Source of the DNA: Saccharothrix saharensis
GTDB taxonomy: Bacteria; Actinomycetota; Actinomycetes; Mycobacteriales; Pseudonocardiaceae
Assembly (NCBI RefSeq): GCF_006716745.1
Contig: NZ_VFPP01000001.1
Location: 7,079,386-7,143,385 of the forward strand
DNA length: 64,000 nucleotides
Direction: 5' to 3'
The notes below the pieces were generated by a model, which did no database searches, was not told the origin of the DNA, and saw only the letters and a list, made by a program, of their open reading frames with translations. This document shows positions 16,726 through 25,287 of this stretch, in pieces (the stretch's first letter is position 1; each line of letters begins with the position of its first letter). The position numbers were made by a program, and so were the translations under genes.

Positions 16726-19209
16726 CTACAGCCGGCCGACTTCGGTGATCCGCACGGCCGCCGTGCCGATCTCGTCGGACTCGGCCAGGTCGACCTCGGC
16801 GGTGAAGCCCCAGTCGTGGTCCTCCGCCGGGTCGTCCAGCACCTGCCGGACCCGCCACAGCCCCGGTTCCTCGGTGATCAGCAGCAGCGCCGGGCCGCGC
16901 GCGTCGGGGCCCGTGCCGATCTCGTCGTGCTCCTCGAAGTACGGCTCCAGCGCGTCCTGCCAGTCGTCGGCGGTCCAGCCCGCGTCGCCGTCGAGCTGCC
17001 CCAGCTCGTGGTAGTTGCGCCGCGCCGCCAGCTCCACCCGCCGGAACAACGCGTTGCGCACCAGCACCCGGAACGCGCGCACGTTGCCCGTCACGGCCGG
17101 CGGCGCGTCGCTCAAGGAGGTGTCCGCGGCCTCGTCGGTGGGGTTGCGCAGCTTCTCCCACTCGTCGAGCAGGCTGGAGTCGACCTGGCGGACCAGCTCG
17201 CCCAGCCACTCCTGGAGGTCGCTGAGCTCCTCGGTCTTGGCGTCCTCGGGCACGGTCTGCCGCAGCGCCTTGTACGCGTCGGCCAGGTACCGCAGCACCA
17301 GGCCTTCCGAGCGCGCCAACTGGTAGTACGAGACGTACTCGGCGAAGGTCATGGCCCGCTCGAACATGTCCCGCACCACGGACTTCGGCGACAGGTGGTG
17401 GTCGGCGACCCACGGGTGCCCGCGCCGGTAGGTGGTGAACGCGGCCTCCAGCAGCTCGGCGAGCGGCTTCGGGTAGGTCACCTCCTCCAGCAGCTCCATC
17501 CGCTGGTCGTACTCGATGCCCTCGGACTTCATCGCGCCGATGGCCTCGCCGCGCGCCTTGTGCTCCTGCGCGGACAGCACCTGGCGCGGGTCGTCCAGAG
17601 TGGACTCGACCACCGACAGCACGTCCAGCGCGTAGGACGGCGACTCGCGGTCCAGCAGCTCGATCGCGGCCAGCGCGAACGGCGACAGCGGCTGGTTGAG
17701 CGCGAAGTTGACCTGGAGGTCCACGGTGAGCCGGATGTCGCCGCCCTGCCGCTCCACCACGCCCGCGGCCAGCAGCCCCCGGTACATCTGGATGGCCCGC
17801 AGGATGTGCTTGCGCTGCGCGGGCCGGTCCTCGTGGTTGTCCTCCAGCAGGTGCCGCATCGCGGCGAACGCGTCGCCCGGCCGGCCGATCACGTTGAGCA
17901 GCATGGCGTGGCTGACCTGGAAGCTCGACGTGAGCGGCTCGGGCTCGGCGTTCTTCAGCCGCTCGAACGTCTGGTCGCTCCACGACACGAAACCCTCGGG
18001 CGCCTTCTTGCGCACGACCTTGCGCCGCTTCTTCGGGTCGTCGCCCGCCTTGGCCAGCGCCTTCTCGTTCTCCACCACGTGGTCGGGCGCCTGCACGACG
18101 ACCGTGCCGACGGTGTCGTAGCCCGCGCGGCCCGCCCGACCCGCGATCTGGTGGAACTCGCGGGCCTTGAGGTGGCGGGTGCGCTGCCCGTCGTACTTCG
18201 ACAGGGCGGTGAACACGACCGTGCGGATGGGCACGTTGATGCCGACGCCCAGGGTGTCCGTGCCGCAGATGACCTTCAGCAGGCCGGCCTGCGCGAGCTG
18301 CTCCACCAGCCGCCGGTACTTCGGCAGCATGCCCGCGTGGTGCACGCCGATCCCGTGCCGGACCAGGCGCGACAGCGTCTTGCCGAACCCGGAGGTGAAC
18401 CGGAACCGGCCGATCATGGCCGCGATGGAGTCCTTCTCGGCGCGGGTGGCGACGTTCACGCTCATCAGCGACTGGGCGCGTTCCAGCGCCGAGGCCTGGG
18501 TGAAGTGCACCACGTAGACCGGGGCTTCGCGGCCGTGCAGCAGCTCCTCGATCGTCTCGTGCAGGGGAGTGGTGACGTACTGGAAGTTCAGCGGCACCGG
18601 GCGTTCGGCGGAACGCACCACGCTCGTCGTGCGACCGGTGCGGCGGGTGAGGTCCTTCTCGAAGAACGTGACGTCGCCCAGGGTCGCCGACATCAGCAGG
18701 AACTGAGCCTGGGGCAGTTCGATCAGCGGCACCTGCCACGCCCAGCCGCGGTCGGGCTCGGAGTAGAAGTGGAACTCGTCCATCACCACCTGGCCGACCT
18801 CGGCGCCCGTGCCGTCGCGCAGGGCGATGTTGGCCAGGATCTCGGCCGTGCAGCAGATGATGGGCGCGGTCTCGTTGACGCTCGCGTCGCCGGTCATCAT
18901 GCCGACGTTCTCCGCGCCGAACGTCTCGATCAGGGCGAAGAACTTCTCCGACACCAGGGCCTTGATGGGCGCGGTGTAGAACGTCCTCTTGCCCTCCGCC
19001 ATGGCGGCGAAGTGCGCGCCGATGGCGACCAGCGACTTGCCGGAGCCGGTCGGCGTGCTGAGGATGACGTTCGAGCCGGAGACGATCTCGATCAGCGCCT
19101 CCTGCTGCGCCGGGTACAGCGACAGCCCTCGTTCCCGCGCCCACTCGGCGAAGGTGTCGTAGAGGAGGTCGGGGTCGGGGGTGGCCGGCAGGCGGTCGGT
19201 GAGAGTCAT
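16726..19209 (-). CDS. DEAD/DEAH-box helicase with DUF3516-type C terminus
   Basis: The 827-residue protein has superfamily 2 helicase motifs in order: the Q-like YPAQQEALIEI, Walker A TPTGSGKS (about 45), TAPIKALV, MDEFHFY (DExH, about 144), MSATLGD, VHHAGMLPK, GTDTLGVGIN and QIAGRAGRAGYD (about 365). This is the Ski2/Mtr4-like layout. The long C-terminal region (about 400-827) matches the actinobacterial DUF3516 helicases. It likely unwinds RNA in an ATP-dependent manner. The ATG start has a poor ribosome site. It lies 44 bases upstream of the AfsR-like gene and may be co-transcribed with it. Confidence 0.85.
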   Translation of the reverse strand: MTLTDRLPATPDPDLLYDTFAEWARERGLSLYPAQQEALIEIVSGSNVILSTPTGSGKSLVAIGAHFAAMAEGKRTFYTAPIKALVSEKFFALIETFGAENVGMMTGDASVNETAPIICCTAEILANIALRDGTGAEVGQVVMDEFHFYSEPDRGWAWQVPLIELPQAQFLLMSATLGDVTFFEKDLTRRTGRTTSVVRSAERPVPLNFQYVTTPLHETIEELLHGREAPVYVVHFTQASALERAQSLMSVNVATRAEKDSIAAMIGRFRFTSGFGKTLSRLVRHGIGVHHAGMLPKYRRLVEQLAQAGLLKVICGTDTLGVGINVPIRTVVFTALSKYDGQRTRHLKAREFHQIAGRAGRAGYDTVGTVVVQAPDHVVENEKALAKAGDDPKKRRKVVRKKAPEGFVSWSDQTFERLKNAEPEPLTSSFQVSHAMLLNVIGRPGDAFAAMRHLLEDNHEDRPAQRKHILRAIQMYRGLLAAGVVERQGGDIRLTVDLQVNFALNQPLSPFALAAIELLDRESPSYALDVLSVVESTLDDPRQVLSAQEHKARGEAIGAMKSEGIEYDQRMELLEEVTYPKPLAELLEAAFTTYRRGHPWVADHHLSPKSVVRDMFERAMTFAEYVSYYQLARSEGLVLRYLADAYKALRQTVPEDAKTEELSDLQEWLGELVRQVDSSLLDEWEKLRNPTDEAADTSLSDAPPAVTGNVRAFRVLVRNALFRRVELAARRNYHELGQLDGDAGWTADDWQDALEPYFEEHDEIGTGPDARGPALLLITEEPGLWRVRQVLDDPAEDHDWGFTAEVDLAESDEIGTAAVRITEVGRL

Positions 19210-19238
19210 CGCAGGCAGAGCATAGTGGCACCGCCCGG

Positions 19239-19262
19239 CGGCCGATTCGCCCGAATCGGCCG
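19239..19262. terminator. Short perfect hairpin between a decayed gene and the helicase
   Basis: GGCCGATTCG and CGAATCGGCC form a perfect 10-bp inverted repeat with a 2-base centre (19240-19261), extendable by one pair. It lies between the helicase start and the decayed secreted-peptide gene, so it is probably the old terminator of the latter. It could instead be an operator for the helicase gene. Confidence 0.4.
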
Positions 19263-19309
19263 GCCGCTGCTCCCCGGCGGCTTCGAGGCGTGCCTCGCGC
19301 GTGGTGCTC

Positions 19310-19533
19310 CCGGACCCGGGGTGACGTCGACGCGTCGACGCGGATCGCCTGCTCGCCCTTCCACCCCTGGTGGCACGCCTCCCGGTCGTTGCAGGTGACC
19401 GGGTGGTCGTGCGCCCGGAGGTGGTCCACGCAGCATCGACCGTCGCCTGGGCCGGCGCGGCGGTGGTGAGGGGGAGCGAGGCGGCGGCGAACGCCAGGAC
19501 GGCGGCGGGGACGGGTCGGGTGGTGCGGGACGT
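19310..19533 (-). pseudogene. Decayed or unusually started small secreted-protein gene
   Basis: A good ribosome site (GGGAGG, 19541-19546) is followed seven bases later by ACG, not ATG. The next codons read SRTTRPVPAAVLAFAAASLPL and end in APAQATVDA, a textbook twin-basic signal peptide with nearly every third base G or C. At about 19430-19436 the coding bias switches frame by one base. The new frame continues with a Cys-containing mature region (CVDHLRAHDHPVTCNDREAC, then HQGWKGEQAIRVDA), again with near-perfect G/C third positions. A lost start codon plus a frameshift implies a pseudogene, or a sequencing error with an ACG start. The mature peptide matches no family I recognise. Confidence 0.5.
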
Positions 19534-19545
19534 GGTTCTGCCTCC

Positions 19546-19757
19546 CGGGACGGGTGCGGACCCTCCCGGTGGACGGGCCGGGTCCCGTCGAGGACAGGGA
19601 TTTCCCCTCGTCGGGCGTCGCCCGCCCACCTCGCCCGACCGGACGACGCGGCCGGGGCGCCTTTCACCCGTAGGTGTGATCGGAATAGTTGTTGCATTGA
19701 GCTGGCCACTGCGCAGCACTGGCAACTAGCGTGGTGGGCGTGTCCGAACCGGTGGCA
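19546..19757. other. Intergenic region before the cobalt transporter genes
   Basis: About 210 bases without a convincing gene. It must contain the divergent promoters for the decayed secreted-peptide gene and for cbiM. A stretch near 19690-19726 has GTTGC and GCAAC separated by 26 bases, but this is too loose to call an operator. The sequence does not show the box or core expected of a cobalamin riboswitch. Confidence 0.4.
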
Positions 19758-20429
19758 ATGCACATGAGCGACGGCCTGCTGAACGCGCCGACCTCGCTGC
19801 TGTTCGTCGCGGTCGCCGTGGCCGGGGTGGGCGTGGCGCTGGTCAAGGCGCGCGGCGACCTCGACGACAGGACCGCGCCGATGGCCGGCCTGGTGGCGGC
19901 GTTCGTGTTCGCCACGCAGATGGTGAACTTCCCGGTGCTGCCCGGTGTGAGCGGGCACCTGCTCGGCGGCGCGCTGGCCGCCATCCTGGTCGGGCCGTGG
20001 GTCGGCGCGCTGTGCGTGACGATCGTGCTGGTCGTGCAGTCCCTCTTCTTCGCCGACGGCGGCGTCACCGCGCTCGGCGCGAACGTCACCAACATGGCCC
20101 TCCTCGGCACGGCGGTCGGGTACCTGACGGCGGTGGCGCTGCGTCGGCTCGCGGCCCGCAACAAGGGCGGCCTGGCCGCAGTGGCGTTCGTGTCCGCGCT
20201 GGTCAACACGGTGCTGGCGTCGTTCGGCTTCGTGCTGGAGTACGCCATCGGCGGCCAGGGCGGTGTCGCGTTCGGCACGGTCGCGGCGGCCGTGCTCGGC
20301 GTGCACGTGCTGATCGGCGTCGGCGAGGGCCTGATCACGGCGGTCACCGTGACGGCGGTCGCGGCGGCCCGACCCGACCTTGTGCACCTGCTGCGCGGCG
20401 TGCCGCAGAAGCTGGAGTTGCGGGCGTGA
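19758..20429 (+). CDS. cbiM: Cobalt ECF transporter substrate-binding membrane component CbiM
   Basis: The start was set at ATG 19758 because CbiM needs the N-terminal Met-His pair for metal binding: the protein then begins MHMSDGLLN, as in the family, whereas earlier GTG codons would bury it. The 223-residue product has about seven hydrophobic helices and the family segments FPVLPGVSGHLLGGALAA and LGANVTNMALLGTAVGY. It forms the S component of a cobalt (or nickel) energy-coupling-factor importer. It is followed by cbiN (GTGA overlap) and a fused cbiQO. Confidence 0.85.
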   Translation: MHMSDGLLNAPTSLLFVAVAVAGVGVALVKARGDLDDRTAPMAGLVAAFVFATQMVNFPVLPGVSGHLLGGALAAILVGPWVGALCVTIVLVVQSLFFADGGVTALGANVTNMALLGTAVGYLTAVALRRLAARNKGGLAAVAFVSALVNTVLASFGFVLEYAIGGQGGVAFGTVAAAVLGVHVLIGVGEGLITAVTVTAVAAARPDLVHLLRGVPQKLELRA

Positions 20430-20716
20430 AGCGCTTCTTCACGGGGTTCGCGGTGGTCAGCCTGCTGCTGGCGGGCGTGGTGTCCTACTTCGCCGACTCG
20501 GACCCGGACGGCCTGGACCACGTCACCGAGCAGCACGGCATCGCCGAGCACGCGCGGGACCACCCGCTGGGCGGTGGGCCGCTGGCCGACTACGCGGTGG
20601 CGGGCGACGACCGGCTCACCGGGCTCGCGGGCGTGGTCGGCGTGGTGCTCACGCTCCTCGTCGCGGGCGGGCTGTTCTGGTTGCTGCGCAAGCGCTCCGG
20701 CACCGGGTCCGGGTGA
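20426..20716 (+). CDS. cbiN: CbiN-like accessory protein (PDGLE domain)
   Basis: The GTG start overlaps the cbiM stop (GTGA). The 96-residue protein has two membrane helices (about 6-22 and 68-88) separated by an extracytoplasmic loop containing PDGLDHV, the hallmark of CbiN/PDGLE domains. CbiN is a small helper needed for metal insertion into CbiM. Its stop overlaps the start of the next gene (GTGA), so the whole cbi operon is translationally coupled. Confidence 0.8.
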   Translation: MKRFFTGFAVVSLLLAGVVSYFADSDPDGLDHVTEQHGIAEHARDHPLGGGPLADYAVAGDDRLTGLAGVVGVVLTLLVAGGLFWLLRKRSGTGSG

Positions 20717-22140
20717 GCCCGGGCCACGGCTTCCTGCACCGGCCGGGCGACTCGCCGGTGCACCGCCTCGCCCCGCAGGTGAAGATCGTCGCCACGGTGG
20801 TGGCGGTGCTGTGCGTGGTGGCCACGCCGCGTGAGGCGTTCTGGGCGTTCGGCGCGTACCTGCTCGCGCTCGGCGCGGTGTGGGCGGTGGCGCGCGTCCC
20901 GGTGCGGTGGTTCGCCGCGCGCTCGGTGATCGAGCTGCCGTTCGTGCTGCTGGCGCTGGTGCTGCCGGTCACCGGCGGAGGCGACCGGGTGGACGTGCTG
21001 GGCGTGGCCGTCTCGGTGGAGGGCGCGCTGGCCGGGTGGAACATCCTGGCCAAGGGCACGCTCGGCCTGCTCACGTCGTTGACCCTGGCGGCCACCACCG
21101 CGCCGCACGACCTGCTGCTCGGGCTGCAACGGCTGCGGATGCCGCCGGTGCTGGTCACCATCGCGACCCTGATGCTGCGCTACGCCGAGGTGATCGTGGG
21201 CGAGGCGAAGCGGATGCGGGTGGCCAGGATCTCCCGCGGCGACGACCCGCGGTTCCTGTGGCAGCTCGGCGCGACCGCGCGCGGCGTGGGCAGCCTGTTC
21301 ATCCGCTCCTACGAACGCGGCGAGAGGGTGCACCTGGCGATGGTGTCGCGCGGTTGGACGGGCCGGGTGCCCGGCGGCGGTGGCGGCGGTGCGGCGGTCG
21401 AGCCGCAGCGGTCCGCGCCCGCGCTGGTGGTGGAGCGGCTCGCGTACGCCTACCCGGACGGCCACCAGGCGCTCTACGGGGTGAACCTGCGGGTGGAACG
21501 CGGTGAGCGCGTCGCCGTCCTCGGGCCGAACGGCGCGGGCAAGACGACGTTCGCGCTGCACCTCAACGGCGTGCTGGGCGGTGGTTCCGGCCGGGTCGAG
21601 GTGGCCGGGCTGCCGGTGGAGAAGGCGCACCTGAAGGAGATCCGCCGCCGCGTCGGCGTGGTCTTCCAGGACCCCGACGACCAGCTGTTCCTGCCCACCG
21701 CGCGGCAGGACGTGGCGTTCGGCCCGGCGAACTTCGGGCTGCGCGGCGCGGAGCTGGACGACCGGGTGGACCGCGCGCTGGCCGCGGTCGGCATGGCCGG
21801 GTTCGCCGACCGGTCGCCGCTGCACCTGTCCGGCGGGCAGCGCCGCCGCGTGGCGCTGGCCACCGTGCTGGCCTGCGACCCGGAGATCCTGGTGCTCGAC
21901 GAGCCCTCGGCGAACCTGGAACCGGTGGCCCGCCGAGAGCTGGCCGAGGTGTTGCTGGGGTTGGACCGCACCATGCTGATGGTCACCCACGACCTGCCCT
22001 ACGCCTTGCAGCTGTGCCCGCGCAGCGTGTTGATCGACGGCGGTGTCGTGGTGGCCGACGGACCGACGCGGGAGCTCCTGGCCGACACCGGGCTGCTCGC
22101 CCGGCACCGGCTGGAGCTCCCGTTCGGGTTCCGCCTGTGA
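20713..22140 (+). CDS. cbiQO: Fused cobalt transporter permease-ATPase CbiQ-CbiO
   Basis: A single uninterrupted 475-residue frame carries two proteins that are usually separate. Residues about 1-220 are the T component CbiQ (SPVHRLAPQVKIVATVV, several membrane helices, the Ala-Arg coupling region AKRMRVARISRGDDPR and SRGWTGR). A short poly-Gly linker (about 222-228) leads into the ABC ATPase CbiO (about 238-475) with Walker A GPNGAGKTT, Q loop FQDPDDQLF, signature LSGGQRRRV, Walker B ILVLDEPSANL and H loop VTHDL. It drives cobalt or nickel uptake by CbiMN. It is the last gene of the operon. Confidence 0.85.
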   Translation: MSPGHGFLHRPGDSPVHRLAPQVKIVATVVAVLCVVATPREAFWAFGAYLLALGAVWAVARVPVRWFAARSVIELPFVLLALVLPVTGGGDRVDVLGVAVSVEGALAGWNILAKGTLGLLTSLTLAATTAPHDLLLGLQRLRMPPVLVTIATLMLRYAEVIVGEAKRMRVARISRGDDPRFLWQLGATARGVGSLFIRSYERGERVHLAMVSRGWTGRVPGGGGGGAAVEPQRSAPALVVERLAYAYPDGHQALYGVNLRVERGERVAVLGPNGAGKTTFALHLNGVLGGGSGRVEVAGLPVEKAHLKEIRRRVGVVFQDPDDQLFLPTARQDVAFGPANFGLRGAELDDRVDRALAAVGMAGFADRSPLHLSGGQRRRVALATVLACDPEILVLDEPSANLEPVARRELAEVLLGLDRTMLMVTHDLPYALQLCPRSVLIDGGVVVADGPTRELLADTGLLARHRLELPFGFRL

Positions 22141-22168
22141 ACGCCCTGGATCAGCCCGGCAGGGGGGA

Positions 22169-23290
22169 TCAGGGGCTGGTGCAGGTCACCGTGGGCAGCG
22201 AGTTGGTGCCGGAGAAGTTGGCCGTGAAGCCGAACTTCACCGACGCCTCGGGCGCCACCGTGCCGTTCCACGCCGCGTTCTTGACCACCACCTGCTGACC
22301 GGAGCCGGACTTGACGCCGCTCCACAGGCTGGTGATCGACTGGTTGCCGCCCCACGTCCACGTGGCGGTCCAGCCGTTGTACGCGCTCTTGCTGTGGTTC
22401 ATGACCTCGACCTCGGCCTGGAAGCCGCCCGACCACGCGCTGCTGATCTTGTAGATCGCCATGCAGTTCGCGTCGCCACCCGGGGTGGTCGTCGTGGTCG
22501 TGGTCGTGCTGGTCGGGGTCGTGGTGGTGGTCGACGTGGAGGTGGTGGTCGTCGTGGTGGTGGTCGTCGTGCCACCGCCGTTGCCGATGCCGGTCTCCTG
22601 GCCGTTGCCGCCGTCGAACACGACGTCCGAGCAGTTGTAGAACGTCTCCGCGCTGTCCGAACGGGTCCACACCGAGTAGATGATGTGGCGACCGGACTTC
22701 CCGGAGGGCAGCTTCGCGTTCCAGTAGTACTTGCCGTCGACCGTGCCCACCGCGCCGCTGTCCGGCGGGTTCGTCACGCTGTCGAACGGCGTGCTCTCCA
22801 GGTCGCTCCACGCCAGCGGCCGGGTCGGGCTCCAGCTGTCCTTGGTGACGAAGAGGTGGAACGTGCCGGGGTGCGCGGCCCACTTGTTGTAGGTGAAGTT
22901 GAAGGTCGCGCCCGCGGTGAGGTGGGTCACCGGGTAGTCGTTGCGGGCGATGTCGAACCCGGAGAACGTCGGGTTGCCGCCGCTGCACAGCTTGCCGTCG
23001 GGGATGAAGCCGCTGGTGCGGCCTGCGCCGTCGGATCGCAGCACGCCGAACCAGTTGTAGAGCGCGTTGGTGCCACCTGCCGAGACCGCGGCGGCGCACG
23101 CCGGGTTCTGCGGCCTGATGTCGCCCTGCGGGGACAGGCCGTCCTTCCAGCACATGAAGGTCCGGCTGCCCGGGGTCATCATGGCGCCGTGTGCGGACGC
23201 CGCGGTCGGGCCGATCACGTTCACGAGCGTCGCGATCAGCAAGCCTGCCGCGCCGGCCGCGGCCAGTGCGATCCATCGTCGGGCCGTCAC
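22169..23290 (-). CDS. Secreted AA10 lytic polysaccharide monooxygenase with CBM2
   Basis: The GTG at 23290 is eight bases after GAGGAGG; a GTG at 23299 touches the ribosome site and is less likely. The signal peptide (about 1-33, ending ASA) cleaves just before His34 of HGAMMTPGSR, giving the N-terminal copper-ligating His of the histidine brace; a second His is in the WAAHPGTFHLF region. The AA10 domain (about 34-225) is joined by a Thr-rich linker (about 235-270) to a CBM2 cellulose-binding module (about 272-373, ANCMAIYKISSAWSGGFQAE). It oxidatively cleaves crystalline cellulose or chitin. A perfect CebR-type operator upstream implies induction by cello-oligosaccharides. Confidence 0.9.
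   Translation of the reverse strand: MTARRWIALAAAGAAGLLIATLVNVIGPTAASAHGAMMTPGSRTFMCWKDGLSPQGDIRPQNPACAAAVSAGGTNALYNWFGVLRSDGAGRTSGFIPDGKLCSGGNPTFSGFDIARNDYPVTHLTAGATFNFTYNKWAAHPGTFHLFVTKDSWSPTRPLAWSDLESTPFDSVTNPPDSGAVGTVDGKYYWNAKLPSGKSGRHIIYSVWTRSDSAETFYNCSDVVFDGGNGQETGIGNGGGTTTTTTTTTTSTSTTTTTPTSTTTTTTTTPGGDANCMAIYKISSAWSGGFQAEVEVMNHSKSAYNGWTATWTWGGNQSITSLWSGVKSGSGQQVVVKNAAWNGTVAPEASVKFGFTANFSGTNSLPTVTCTSP
22485..22575. repeat. Low-complexity repeat encoding the LPMO Thr linker
   Basis: A run of degenerate GTGGTC/GTCGTG triplets on the plus strand encodes the poly-Thr/Ser/Pro linker of the LPMO on the minus strand. It is coding and probably variable in length between strains. Confidence 0.7.
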
Positions 23291-23315
23291 GTCGTTCACC
23301 TCCTCGTTGAGGTTC

Positions 23316-23329
23316 TGGGAGCGCTCCCA
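23316..23329. promoter_or_regulatory. CebR-type operator
   Basis: TGGGAGCGCTCCCA, a perfect 14-bp palindrome identical to the known CebR operator of actinomycetes, lies 26 bases before the LPMO GTG start. CebR is a LacI-family repressor released by cellobiose or cellotriose, which would make LPMO expression cellulose-inducible. Confidence 0.85.
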
Positions 23330-23431
23330 GGAACTGGCATGACTGTAACCGCGCGTACGCCGATCTGTGAATGGGCGACTACACAGTGCATCTCAGCGGC
23401 GCAGTCCGTGCCGCTTTACGGACGCGGTGCG

Positions 23432-24724
23432 CTACACCCGGACGCGGGTACGCCGCCTCGCGCGTTTCGCGGGGCGCACTGGGCCGTGCGGGTGACCGGC
23501 GGGCGGCGCCGGCTGGTGCGGCCCGCGCAGCACGCGGTGCGCCAGCGCGGTCCGCCGGTGCGGCGGCGCGCCCAGCACGGACGCCGCGAACACCGTCGCC
23601 ACCAGCGCCAACACGCCCGCGAGCACCAACGTCTCCGGCGCGCCGATCCGCTCGCACAACCAGCCCAGCAGCGGCGCGCCCGCCGCGCCCGCCGCCGCGC
23701 CGACGGCCGAGTTGACCGCCAGCAGCCGCCCGCGCATGCCGTCCGCGGTGTCGAGCTGGATCCGCGTGCTCATGGTCGTGTCGATGACGACCGCGCCCGC
23801 CGCGATGGGCAGCAGCACGACCGCGAAGCCGAGCAGGCCCGGCACCAGCCCGCCGGCCACCTGGAGCAGGCTCGTCGCGCAGGCGACGACCAGCAGCAGG
23901 CGCACGGTCAGCGCCTTGCGCGCCGCCGCGGCCAGCCCGCCGAGCACCGTGCCGATCGCGAACACCGTGGACAGCAGGCCGTACGTGGTCGCGTCCGGGC
24001 TCATCGCGGCCATCGTGACCTGGTAGTTGCGGCCCAGGCTGGACAGCGTGAACCCGAGCGCGAACAGCAGGACCAGCCGCCCGCTCGCGGCGACGTACCG
24101 CAGGCCGGCCGTGACGCCGACCCGGTCGGTCGGGCTCTGCGCCAACGGGTGCAGCTCGTCGCGGCGGATGGTCAGCACGGCCGCCATCACGGCCACGAAG
24201 CTCACCGCGTTGATCAGGAACAGCGCGGGCGCGCCGAGCGCCGCGGCGAGCACCGCGGCGCCGCTCATGCCCAGGATGCGGCCCGTGGAGCTGAGCACCG
24301 AGCCGAGCGCGACCGCGTTGCCCAGGTCCTCCCGCGACACCACCTGGGCGCCGAACCGGCCCAGCGCGGGCCCGTCGAACACCGACACCAGGCCGGCGGC
24401 GAACGTCAGCGCGAACACGGCCCCGATCGGCGCGCCCCGCCACACCACGAGCGCCAGCACGGCGGCGAGGACGGCGTGCAGCGCCTGGCAGGTGAGGATG
24501 ATCCGGCGCACCGGCAGCCGATCGGCCACCGACCCCGCCCACGGGCCCAGCAGCACCGACGGCACCGCGCCGAGCAGCACCGAGAGGCCGACCGACGTGG
24601 CCGAGCCGGTGCTCTCGAGCACGACCCAGTTCAGGCCGATCAACTGCATCCACGAACCGGTCACCGAGATCAGGTCGGCGAACGCCCAGCGGCGGTAGTT
24701 GCGGCCGCGCAGAGCGCGGAACAT
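23432..24724 (-). CDS. MFS transporter (EntS-like exporter group)
   Basis: The ATG follows GGGAG. The 430-residue protein has about 11-12 membrane helices, the MFS loop 2-3 motif (GPWAGSVADRLPVRRII) and a second-half repeat. It starts MFRALRGRNYRRW, typical of the MFS_3 / enterobactin-exporter-like family that exports siderophores or drugs. The C-terminal 45 residues are basic and Pro-rich. It is monocistronic, with no iron box upstream, and lies 10 kb from the siderophore operon, so a role in siderophore export is possible but unsupported. Confidence 0.75.
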   Translation of the reverse strand: MFRALRGRNYRRWAFADLISVTGSWMQLIGLNWVVLESTGSATSVGLSVLLGAVPSVLLGPWAGSVADRLPVRRIILTCQALHAVLAAVLALVVWRGAPIGAVFALTFAAGLVSVFDGPALGRFGAQVVSREDLGNAVALGSVLSSTGRILGMSGAAVLAAALGAPALFLINAVSFVAVMAAVLTIRRDELHPLAQSPTDRVGVTAGLRYVAASGRLVLLFALGFTLSSLGRNYQVTMAAMSPDATTYGLLSTVFAIGTVLGGLAAAARKALTVRLLLVVACATSLLQVAGGLVPGLLGFAVVLLPIAAGAVVIDTTMSTRIQLDTADGMRGRLLAVNSAVGAAAGAAGAPLLGWLCERIGAPETLVLAGVLALVATVFAASVLGAPPHRRTALAHRVLRGPHQPAPPAGHPHGPVRPAKRARRRTRVRV

Positions 24725-24837
24725 CGAAGCTCCCTAGAAGGCGATCCAGGGCTTCGACGTGCAGACGTGCCCGGGTGAACGGCAGCAACAGTAAATGTCG
24801 CTTTTCGGCGTTCAAACCCGGTGTGAGGTGAAAACCG

Positions 24838-25257
24838 TCACGTAACGCTCTGCATCGCGAGCGCCGCGAGCCGGTTGAGGGCCTGCTCCAGGTGCTCGTC
24901 GGTGATCTCGTGCGCCTCGCCGCCGACGGCCGCCGGGTGCTCGCCGCCGACGTCCAGGTGCAGCACCACCCGGCTGCGGCCGGGACCCGCGTCGTCCACC
25001 TGCAGCCACCCCGAGTAGCCGCCGCCCTCCAGGTCGCCCCACTCCAGCCGGCGCTGCTCGTCGTCCGCGGCCAGGTAGCCCTCGGCCTCGTCGATCTCGT
25101 CGCCCATCGACACGCGCCCGGTGACCCGCTCCGGCCCGCTCGGCTCCACCTGCAGCCCGTCGGGCAGCCACGCCTCCATCGCGGACACGTCCCGGGCCAG
25201 GTCGAACACCACCCGCGCGTCGACCGGGATCGTCTGCTCGTGCTCGTACTCAGCCAT
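24838..25257 (-). CDS. SRPBCC (START/polyketide-cyclase-like) family protein
   Basis: The 139-residue protein begins MAEYEHEQTIPVDARVVFDLARDVSAMEAWLPD, the typical opening of SRPBCC helix-grip proteins, where the first strand is followed by VFxxLxDxxxxxxWLP. A central EWGDLEGGGYSGWLQV and a C-terminal helix (DEHLEQALNRLAALA) complete the fold. Such proteins bind hydrophobic ligands, and the ligand here is unknown. It stands alone, separated by 113 bases from the MFS gene. Confidence 0.75.
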   Translation of the reverse strand: MAEYEHEQTIPVDARVVFDLARDVSAMEAWLPDGLQVEPSGPERVTGRVSMGDEIDEAEGYLAADDEQRRLEWGDLEGGGYSGWLQVDDAGPGRSRVVLHLDVGGEHPAAVGGEAHEITDEHLEQALNRLAALAMQSVT

Positions 25258-25287
25258 GCCGGCAGCAGTACCCCCGGCACGGTCGGG

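Noticed and set aside
16682-19429. Extension of the AfsR-like frame upstream through the helicase gene
   Set aside because: The frame stays open, but the ATG at 16681 has a ribosome site and the winged helix starts there. The upstream part is a shadow of the helicase.
19546-19757. Cobalamin riboswitch before cbiM
   Set aside because: The B12 box and the conserved core helices are not visible in this region.
23432-24724. Assignment of the MFS protein as the exporter of the siderophore made at 35-42 kb
   Set aside because: It is 10 kb away, has no iron box and no genetic link; the family alone is not enough.
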